A stretch of DNA of 14,239 nucleotides, taken from assembly GCA_964451885.1 (NCBI GenBank), contig CAYVJW010000035.1:1-14239 (forward strand). The letters run 5' to 3'. Positions 6,999 through 12,925 of this stretch are shown here, one piece after another. The notes beneath the pieces are model-generated. The model had not been told where the DNA came from and made no database searches. It saw nothing but the letters and a program-made list of their open reading frames with translations. The DNA is from CAYVJW01 sp964451885 (lineage in GTDB: Bacteria > Patescibacteriota > Gracilibacteria > UBA4473). Every line of letters begins with the position of its first letter. Position 1 is the stretch's first letter. Both the position numbers and the translations under genes were made by a program.

Positions 6999-8174
6999 AT
7001 GAAAATCTTCTTTTTTGGAAATGCCGACAAGCTTCGGGAAGTCCAGGAAATTGCAAGTCTTTTTGCCGCAATTGAAGGAGTAAATATACCTCTTCCCGAA
7101 ATTGCATCTACGGATCTGCATGAAGTGTTGGAGGCGAAGCTTCGCAGTGCACAGGGTATTCTCAATCGACAATCGTTGCTCGTGGAGCACACTACCTTGT
7201 CACTGGAAGGGCTCAACGATTTCCCTGGGGCTCTTACTGGCCCTACTTTGAAAATGATGGGGCTGACGATGTTTACTCGGATGGCCATGCAGAGCGGTTC
7301 GGCTTCTGCTACCGCTACCACTGCCCTGGGGTATTGTTCAGCGGAAGGCGAAATCAGATGTTTTGAAGGCACAATGGAAGGACGCGTTCGTACTCCTAAA
7401 GGAAGTAGAGGGTTCGGTTGGGATTCGATCTTTGTTCCTAAGGGGTATCAACAAACTTTTGCAGAGATGGCCAGTGATGAAAAAAATGCCATTAGTATGC
7501 GAAGGAAAGCCCTTATGGAACTTCGGGGGTATTTGGAGAACGAACGACAAAACCAAGATCCTCAAATTCGGAGGATTGCCTTTGGTGGTGTTGTTCAGGG
7601 GGAAGATGGAAATCTTAAGGCACAAGCGGTATTTTTGGCCATCGTCTGTAAAGAGGCTCAACCATATCTGAACTACCCACATATTGACGATAAACAGCAA
7701 GTTGTTCCTATCGTACTGTTTACTCACCGGAGTGATGGAACTTTTGGATTTCCCGGTGGGAAAGTCGATCCGGGTGAGAACCTCGTGGAGGCTATTTTTC
7801 GTGAAGTAAGGGAGGAAATCGGATTATCTGATCTTCAGGTGCGCGAGCTTGTGCCTGTGTGCAGTCATGATATCATCCCGGGGCTTGTCACACACCTTTA
7901 CGCCGTTTTTGTGAATTACGTGCGCCTGAAAAAAATTGCTCAACACGCGCATACGGCAGTACACTTTGGTTCGGAGTCCAATGGGGTGGTACAAGCAAAA
8001 ATCCATGACTTTGGCGAAGGGTGCGGTTTGTCGGAGATTTTGAAGTCCAGCTTTGTTCCCAGCGCCAGGGAGGAACTGGTGATTCTTCTCGAGGATAAGA
8101 GAATCCTCCCTCTCGAACAACTGAAGAAAGCTGTTGAAGGTGCTGGTTATAGTTTCGATAAACTCGTGAGCTGA
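6999..8174 (+). CDS. RdgB/ITPase-like domain fused to a Nudix hydrolase
   Basis: 391 residues from ATG 6999, with GGGAG at 6987-6991. Residues 1-180 resemble RdgB/HAM1 non-canonical purine NTP pyrophosphatase: FGNADKLREVQEI (6-18), VEHTTLSLEGLNDFPG (62-77), FEG (122-124), GFGWDSIFVPKGYQQTFAEM (138-157) and EKNAISMRRKA (161-171). Three hallmark positions differ from the usual family: TGN is FGN, the catalytic Asp of E/D-D-[ST]-x-L is His64, and His of the SHR base-recognition motif is Met167. Activity or specificity may therefore be altered. Residues about 190-390 are a Nudix domain with a complete box G254-x5-E260-x7-R268-E269-V-x-E272-E273-x-G275-L276. Combined inference: removal of abnormal nucleotides, with the Nudix half perhaps dominant. 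The gene is monocistronic and follows purA. Confidence 0.85.
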   Translation: MKIFFFGNADKLREVQEIASLFAAIEGVNIPLPEIASTDLHEVLEAKLRSAQGILNRQSLLVEHTTLSLEGLNDFPGALTGPTLKMMGLTMFTRMAMQSGSASATATTALGYCSAEGEIRCFEGTMEGRVRTPKGSRGFGWDSIFVPKGYQQTFAEMASDEKNAISMRRKALMELRGYLENERQNQDPQIRRIAFGGVVQGEDGNLKAQAVFLAIVCKEAQPYLNYPHIDDKQQVVPIVLFTHRSDGTFGFPGGKVDPGENLVEAIFREVREEIGLSDLQVRELVPVCSHDIIPGLVTHLYAVFVNYVRLKKIAQHAHTAVHFGSESNGVVQAKIHDFGEGCGLSEILKSSFVPSAREELVILLEDKRILPLEQLKKAVEGAGYSFDKLVS

Positions 8175-8199
8175 TACGAAAACTTCCGTGTTTTTTTTG

Positions 8200-8234
8200 C
8201 TCCCTTCGGGTTTACACTCGGAGGGAGATTTCTT
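8200..8234 (+). terminator. Terminator after the RdgB-Nudix gene
   Basis: CTCCCTTCG (8200-8208) pairs with CGGAGGGAG (8219-8227), nine pairs with one G-U, around a 10-nt loop, and is followed by ATTTCTT. The T-tract is weak. An eight-T run lies just upstream of the stem instead. Confidence 0.5.
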
Positions 8235-8382
8235 AGCAGTTATACTCCGCCGGGGGGAAAATCTTCACGCAATTTCCCGGGCATCAGTATCAATGTGAAA
8301 ATGATAATCTGATCTCAGTTGGGCTTCAATATTTCCGATTTGTACTTCTTTTAAGAGTTCCATTTGAATGTTTTAAGAGTAA

Positions 8383-8405
8383 AGGGGCTTGCGGTACAAG
8401 CCCCT
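8383..8405 (-). terminator. Terminator of the minus-strand operon
   Basis: A perfect 9-bp stem, AGGGGCTTG (8383-8391) with CAAGCCCCT (8397-8405), closes a 5-nt loop. Read on the - strand it is followed by TTTACTCTT, and it lies 15 nt beyond the last stop at 8421. Between 8228 and 8382 I see only an imperfect GC hairpin near 8249-8283 and a 10-bp direct repeat (TTTTAAGAGT at 8349 and 8371), but no gene. Confidence 0.7.
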
Positions 8406-8420
8406 ATTATAAAATGTTAT

Positions 8421-8840
8421 CTACTCCTCCCTTAGGGTTTGTTTTCTGTCCGGTCCCACAGAGAGAATTTTTATTGGTACCCCAAGAAAATTCTCTACGC
8501 AGTCAATGAAACCAAACACTTGGGCTGGTAAATCTTCGCTGCTTTCAACATTGTCTGGGAGCTCCCAACCGTCTAGTTGCACAGTCTTTCCGTCCATTAT
8601 GAGATCAATTTTCTGCAGCCCGGAAAGCACGTCCATCTTACAAAGAGCCATTGAGCTGATACCACTGACCTGTACAGACTTTTTCACCAAATCAAGATCA
8701 CACGCGCCTATACGCTGATCCCTCTTGGTAACGGATTCCACTTCCTTATCCAATACGGATTTACCAAAATGTAAAAGATCAACCTCTACTAAAAAACAAA
8801 TTAAAATTAAGTAGATAACAAATGTTGTATTAATTTCCAC
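8421..8840 (-). pseudogene. C-terminal fragment of a PurA paralogue
   Basis: A 139-codon frame whose residues about 22-139 align with the last third of adenylosuccinate synthetase. LVKKSVQVSGISSMALCKMD corresponds to VVKRSIEVNGINSLNLTKLD of the full-length PurA at 5519, SEDLPAQVFGFIDCVENFLG to the EDLPENAQKYVNFLERVIG region, and SVGPDRKQTL to the terminal guanine-binding motif. The P-loop/catalytic GDEGKGK, the catalytic His and the IMP site are absent, and the TGRxRR loop has become TKRDQR. The first ~20 residues (from ATG 8840) are a hydrophobic stretch overlapping the 3' end of the preceding gene by 34 bp and are probably not PurA-derived. It is divergent from the purA in this window, so it is not a recent duplicate. 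Most likely a remnant left by a deletion or recombination. A surviving small subunit acting with a partner is possible but less likely. Confidence 0.72.
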
Positions 8841-10513
8841 TTTATGATGGTATTTTCCTTATTTTTGTTTTCAAAAATTGCTTTATATGTTTCATTTTCT
8901 CCTGTGTAAACAATTCCTAAATTATCCGGAGAAACTTCCGCGCAGATGGTATCCCCAAATTCATTCATAAAAAAACAGCCATCTCTTAGTTCGAGATCAT
9001 GTTTTCTGAATAAGTTCCTTAGTATATCAAAAGCTCTTAAAGAAGTATCTTTCGCATTTTCGGTAATTATAAATTTATTTGCCAATCCCGGCGGCATCGC
9101 TGTGTCCTCTCCAGGAGGCCGAATTCGCCAGTCAAAACGTTCATAAGGGTCATGTTCTTCTCCTGCCTTCAACGGCTCACCGTTTCTTGTGGGATGTTTA
9201 TCAATGTCTTTGTATAAATGTTTTGGGGAGCCTATGAGAGCTGCTTTTATCACTACTTCAATATTAGGAACTTTTTCTTTTCGTAAGAGTACATATTCGC
9301 CCTTGGTAGCCAGGGTAGATGTTTTGATTCCGTTTTTATGCAAATGGTCACATAAAAGCTGATTTACTGCCGCCCGAACTTTTTCTGTTCCCGGTGCTTC
9401 GATAGCCCCTTTTGCTTCAAAAGAATAAATCGTTGGCTTTAATCTGGAAATAACCAAATCATCTCTCTCTGGAAGAGCTCTAATTTCTCGACTATCTCCG
9501 GTATGCAAAACATCAAAATTATCATATTGAGGGATATATTCAGAAAGTATATCTGTATATTTCGTATTTTGTTCAGGAGAACTTTCTTTAGTTTTGGGGG
9601 GGAGGAGGATGGTTTGCTTGCTAACTGGATCCACCATCTGCCATTTTCTAATAACAACAGAATATGTTTTCACTTTTCCTGTAGAATTTCCTGGAATAAG
9701 ATCAAACCCGCCGAGTACTTGATATAGATGAGCCCTTTCCCAATTTTTATATGCTGGGAGTCTTTCTAAATAATCAAGCGTATTATTTACCACGCTTTTA
9801 CGCGCTTCTTCCAGTGTGTATCCCCATCCCATGACAGCTGTTGCTCCATTGCCATCTATTACGGGAAACGGAATTTTTTCAGCTACATCAATTGAAAGAT
9901 TTACAGATCCGCTGGCCTCAAAGGCCATTCCTAATATCTCTCCTAATCCTTGACGTAAATGTAGATCTCCAACTGCAAGTAAGGCTTTTTCATGGTTTAC
10001 CGGTAAATAAATTGTCCTTCCTGCTTGTGCAAGAGGAATATCTAGATTCCCCCCAAGTTCTGAACATCTTCCCGGACTTCTGTTTACATTGTCAAGTGAT
10101 GCCATCACGCCTATTGATGGTCCTTTTTTTATGATTACAGAATCTCCCAATTGAATGTCTCCGTCTTCATTTGGTGTATGAACATGACATCTTCTTCCTT
10201 CAAATTCGCCTTTTAGAATTCCTGTGCTTGTCGAAAGACATTGCATGACATGTGTCAGGGTGATATTTCGAATATTTATTGCTAGTGATACCCCCTCCCC
10301 TACTCCTTCTATCAATACTGGTCCGGTGCAAGGATGGTTTAATGTGTTTTTTTCAGGGCTTCGCATAAAGGCTTCAAATTCTGCTTTATCTGTAAATGAC
10401 CGTCCAAAGGCCGATTCTACATCAACCTTAAATTCTTCTCCCGGGCGCACTGAACCTATCGGTTCTCCGGCTTGTAGTCGGTGGATGCATTGGTCTTTAG
10501 TGAATTCCTGCAT
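8807..10513 (-). CDS. Acetamidase/formamidase - SAICAR-synthetase-like fusion protein
   Basis: 568 residues. Residues about 1-260 match the FmdA/AmdA acetamidase/formamidase family: NHPCTGPVLIEGV (59-71), GPSIGVMA (131-138), GGNLDI (154-159), TIYLPVNHEKALLAVGDLHL (167-186) and QGLGEILGMAFEASG (188-202). That family hydrolyses simple amides to acid and ammonia. A variable linker follows. Residues about 355-540 are SAICAR-synthetase (PurC)-like, with an EVVIKAALIGSPKHLY segment (419-434) where PurC has the conserved EVVVRNxxxGS, and EVSPDNLGI (526-534) where PurC has the metal-binding DEISPDxxR. I know of no established family with this fusion. The ATG is 1 nt past the preceding stop (TAA-a-ATG), implying reinitiation coupling; there is no Shine-Dalgarno. 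The chemistry is inferred only: amide removal coupled to ATP-driven amide formation on a purine-like nucleotide. Confidence 0.8.
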   Translation of the reverse strand: MQEFTKDQCIHRLQAGEPIGSVRPGEEFKVDVESAFGRSFTDKAEFEAFMRSPEKNTLNHPCTGPVLIEGVGEGVSLAINIRNITLTHVMQCLSTSTGILKGEFEGRRCHVHTPNEDGDIQLGDSVIIKKGPSIGVMASLDNVNRSPGRCSELGGNLDIPLAQAGRTIYLPVNHEKALLAVGDLHLRQGLGEILGMAFEASGSVNLSIDVAEKIPFPVIDGNGATAVMGWGYTLEEARKSVVNNTLDYLERLPAYKNWERAHLYQVLGGFDLIPGNSTGKVKTYSVVIRKWQMVDPVSKQTILLPPKTKESSPEQNTKYTDILSEYIPQYDNFDVLHTGDSREIRALPERDDLVISRLKPTIYSFEAKGAIEAPGTEKVRAAVNQLLCDHLHKNGIKTSTLATKGEYVLLRKEKVPNIEVVIKAALIGSPKHLYKDIDKHPTRNGEPLKAGEEHDPYERFDWRIRPPGEDTAMPPGLANKFIITENAKDTSLRAFDILRNLFRKHDLELRDGCFFMNEFGDTICAEVSPDNLGIVYTGENETYKAIFENKNKENTIIKWKLIQHLLST

Positions 10514-10514
10514 T

Positions 10515-11159
10515 TTATCGTATATTATTTAAGATTTTATGAATAATATCATCAACTATAGGTTCTAAATCCACGTTTGCTTGTTCTATTTGATAAGTTT
10601 CTAAAATCGCCTTCTTATTTTGTTCGACCAACTTATCTCTTTTATCAAAATCATTTTGCATTACATTTATCGATCCTTTCCAGGGAAGAGTTTGATCATA
10701 TTTAGGTCTTTGGGCTGTAATTTCGGGTCGTGTTCGAAATATAAAAGTGGGTTTTATATTTGTCTGCCATACTCTTAATGCATTATTTCTTTTTTCTTCT
10801 GAGCTAAATTTTGCTTCTTCTACTCCTCTGACAACAGTCAACCATTCACGATCCAATAAAACAACGCCTTCTTCGCTTTCTAAAATTACTTGCATTACTC
10901 TCCATTCTGCTTCCAGTACATGCATGTAAATAATTTTTTGAGCTCTTTCAATTTGTTTGTCTCCTTCTGCCCAAAGATCGTACAATCCAGTTTTTTTTCC
11001 TTCTTGTTTTTTGAGGTGATCATCTGCTAAAGCAAAAGGTGCACATGTCGTCACTTTTATTCCTTTATCCCGTAATATTTGTTCTACTTTTCCAATAGTA
11101 GGGGTTTTTGTTGCGCCGCTGTGGCCTTCGAAAACGAAACTGGATAGTTTTTTAGTCAT
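10515..11159 (-). CDS. Thymidylate-kinase-like P-loop protein
   Basis: 214 residues. The start SFVFEGHSGATKTPTIGKVE (7-26) has the layout of the TMP-kinase N-terminus (FIxFEGxDGxGKSTQ). The Walker A reads GHSGATKT (12-19), so the usual Gly before Lys is Thr17 while Lys18 and Thr19 are kept. VVLLDREWLTVVRG (99-112) corresponds to the DRxxxS/DR(Y/F) motif of nucleoside-monophosphate kinases, and TFIFRTRPEITAQR (138-151) to the later beta-strand and Arg segment. A kinase acting on a nucleotide or a small phosphate acceptor is likely, and the substrate cannot be read from the sequence. It is the second gene of the operon, starting 10 nt after the PurC-like stop and ending 1 nt before the next ATG. 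No Shine-Dalgarno is visible. Confidence 0.68.
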   Translation of the reverse strand: MTKKLSSFVFEGHSGATKTPTIGKVEQILRDKGIKVTTCAPFALADDHLKKQEGKKTGLYDLWAEGDKQIERAQKIIYMHVLEAEWRVMQVILESEEGVVLLDREWLTVVRGVEEAKFSSEEKRNNALRVWQTNIKPTFIFRTRPEITAQRPKYDQTLPWKGSINVMQNDFDKRDKLVEQNKKAILETYQIEQANVDLEPIVDDIIHKILNNIR

Positions 11160-11169
11160 AATTAAAGAA

Positions 11170-12135
11170 TTATTTTACATATGTTTTAATGGATTCTGTA
11201 AATAGAGCATATCCATCAAGTATTTGAGCTGGAGATTTACGTTTCCTGTGTAAATCTTTAGTTAAAGATTCTCCGGCTTTATTTGCTCCTCGTGAGGAAT
11301 CTTGAGTTAATTCATCCCCAATATAAAAATTATCATGTGATTCACGTGTGTAATCAGTTAAATAATCGATTGGAATTCCTACCTCGTATTTAAAATCTTC
11401 AAGGTCAATTCCGAAACTCAAAAGAAAATCTTTATAAATTTTTGCCACTTTAAGAATCTGATCTTCTAAATATCTGGCTTCATCCAGGGATTTTAACATA
11501 TGGCCTTTAATCCGAGGATCTTTTGCATATTTATCAATAACAACAGCCATATGAGTATTTATTCGAGGATCATCTCTGGTAATTTTTTCGGGAACTAATA
11601 AATCCTGCAAAGGGGTTTTCGAAACGATATGATGTATCCATTTTTTCCACGGATCCAAATCATCATAATCAAGATTTTTAACATCTTCTTTCCATTTTAA
11701 ACAAAATTCAGCTGCCGGGGTATCCAGCTTTGCTCCCGGTTCTAAAATTGGAAACTTATGGTCATCCACCCAGTTTCCGCGAGCTACTAATCGGCCAATA
11801 AGCTCAAGCTTTATCATATCCATCTTTCTCACAAGTATCCCTTTATCAAGCAATGCTGAATCACCATCGAGAACAATATCTCCTACTCTCTCGGCAATAT
11901 GTGTTTTAATCCCTTCCGATTCAAGTAAACGAAAGAAATAATAACAAAACTCTTCCCGAAGCCGCCCTGTCCCGACAATTTCCTGCACTCTCCCTCTTCC
12001 ATGAAGGACATCTTTAAATATCATCTGATATACATTCGGATCATCTGTAGGGAAAAACCTTTTGCTAGCTCCTTCTATAGCCGGTGGAGAGTTCGTTATC
12101 AAATGCGATTGAACATTTTTCTTTTCAGGGGTCAT
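11170..12135 (-). CDS. Divergent SAICAR-synthetase-like (PurC family) protein
   Basis: 321 residues, longer than bacterial PurC (about 240) and nearer the length of the long eukaryote-like forms. The N-terminal strand region EGASKRFFPTDDPNVYQMIF (21-40) and KDVLHGRGR match the ATP-binding EGKAKxxYxTDDPxxxxxxFKD of SAICAR synthetase. ILVRKMDMIKLELIGRLVAR (100-119) and GNW match the substrate-binding LVRKxxMxPxECVVRxxxxGSxW, and GDELTQDSSR (273-282) the DEISPDSSR metal site. PurC joins CAIR with aspartate using ATP. Here IGRLVARGN replaces the canonical VVRxYxxGS, so a different acceptor or amine is possible (inference). First gene of the - operon, with no Shine-Dalgarno, divergent from the HisG-like gene. 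A purely housekeeping role is not excluded. Confidence 0.85.
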   Translation of the reverse strand: MTPEKKNVQSHLITNSPPAIEGASKRFFPTDDPNVYQMIFKDVLHGRGRVQEIVGTGRLREEFCYYFFRLLESEGIKTHIAERVGDIVLDGDSALLDKGILVRKMDMIKLELIGRLVARGNWVDDHKFPILEPGAKLDTPAAEFCLKWKEDVKNLDYDDLDPWKKWIHHIVSKTPLQDLLVPEKITRDDPRINTHMAVVIDKYAKDPRIKGHMLKSLDEARYLEDQILKVAKIYKDFLLSFGIDLEDFKYEVGIPIDYLTDYTRESHDNFYIGDELTQDSSRGANKAGESLTKDLHRKRKSPAQILDGYALFTESIKTYVK

Positions 12136-12165
12136 AGTTTATTGAATTAAATTACGGTCTCCCGC

Positions 12166-12193
12166 TGTTTATATGGTTTTTTTTGTTTGTCAA
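12166..12193 (-). promoter_or_regulatory. Promoter of the minus-strand operon
   Basis: On the - strand: TTGACA (12193-12188), a 16-nt spacer containing an A-tract, and TAAACA (12171-12166). The leader to the ATG at 12135 is about 25 nt and lacks a Shine-Dalgarno. Its -35 box forms an inverted repeat with the -35 box of the HisG-like gene (GTCAAT 12189-12194, ATTGAC 12200-12205). Confidence 0.5.
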
Positions 12194-12200
12194 TAAAAAA

Positions 12201-12228
12201 TTGACTTTTTTTGGTTTATTCATATTTT
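12201..12228 (+). promoter_or_regulatory. Promoter of the HisG-like gene
   Basis: TTGACT (12201-12206), a 16-nt spacer and TATTTT (12223-12228). Transcription would begin near 12235, so the ATG at 12239 would be at or within a few bases of the 5' end. This fits the absence of a Shine-Dalgarno and suggests a leaderless mRNA. Confidence 0.55.
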
Positions 12229-12238
12229 TCATGCAACA

Positions 12239-12925
12239 ATGGCTAAAGAAACTCTCAATCTCGGTGTTTCAAAGCAATCACGGGTTTTTGATGTTATTTC
12301 CGATTTGCTTCCCCGGGCGGGGTATAAAACGGATTTTGATTTTGGGCGGACAGATATGATTTCACTTCCCGATGAGGGGGTGAATCTTTTGGCTGTGAAA
12401 GGGTTTTGGCAAATATCGTTCATGATCCATGCGGAGCAGATTGATGGGCTTTTTTTGGGTACGGATGTGGCAATGGAAGTTGCGGAACGGACCGGGTATG
12501 ATATTTTTTCTGTGCTTGATACGGGACAACAAAAATGTCGGCTTGCGCCCATGGCCCGTAAAATTGATAAAGTCAGATCCTTAGACGATCTAAGGGATTT
12601 TAAATTTTATTTGAGTAAGTATCCGGGTTTAGCAAAAAAATGGGTGCGTGAATACGGACTCCCTCAAGAGAAAGTATGGGAAATCGAATCCGGTTCGGAC
12701 ATACAGGTAGCCCGCGGCCTTGAACCTATGGCAGCTGTAGAGCTTGTTTCAACGGGTAATACGGCACGAAAAAATGGTTTAGAAATTCTGGATGACGAAC
12801 ACATTGGCCTTCCTCCGGCGCTTGAAAAAATTTCTCTTGAGATCTTTGGGATTGGGAATCTAGCAGTTCCTGTCAGAGGACGGCTTGAGGAAATGAAATC
12901 CAGGGTGGCAGATATACTTACTTAA
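12239..12925 (+). CDS. hisG: ATP phosphoribosyltransferase, short-form HisG-like
   Basis: 228 residues, the size of HisG_S, which lacks the C-terminal histidine-binding domain and normally needs HisZ; no hisZ is visible here. It should transfer phosphoribose from PRPP to ATP N1. Recognisable segments: LFLGTDVAMEVAE (71-83, the LGITGxDxxxE region), TGQQKCRLAP (95-104, matching G..xCRLxVA), KYPGLAKKWV (127-136), ESGSDIQVARGLEPMAAVEL (150-169, matching LxGSVExAPxxGLADAIVDx) and the PRPP loop VSTGNTARKNGL (170-181). Differences: the N-terminal PKGRL is SKQSR (11-15), and the Asp before LVSTG is Glu168. These hint at a specialised rather than housekeeping enzyme. It is divergent from the PurC-like operon with almost abutting promoters, and convergent with, overlapping by 8 bp, the SLH gene. 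Confidence 0.82.
   Translation: MAKETLNLGVSKQSRVFDVISDLLPRAGYKTDFDFGRTDMISLPDEGVNLLAVKGFWQISFMIHAEQIDGLFLGTDVAMEVAERTGYDIFSVLDTGQQKCRLAPMARKIDKVRSLDDLRDFKFYLSKYPGLAKKWVREYGLPQEKVWEIESGSDIQVARGLEPMAAVELVSTGNTARKNGLEILDDEHIGLPPALEKISLEIFGIGNLAVPVRGRLEEMKSRVADILT

Noticed and set aside
8349..8380. Two copies of TTTTAAGAGT 22 bp apart
   Set aside because: Short and AT-rich, with only two copies and no link to a promoter or gene end. Chance is sufficient.
8421..12135. 2-aminoadenine (Z-genome) phage cluster based on a PurZ-like gene
   Set aside because: The PurA-like piece lacks the catalytic half. No DatZ, MazZ, DNA polymerase or phage structural gene is present, and the neighbours are PurC-like and acetamidase-like.
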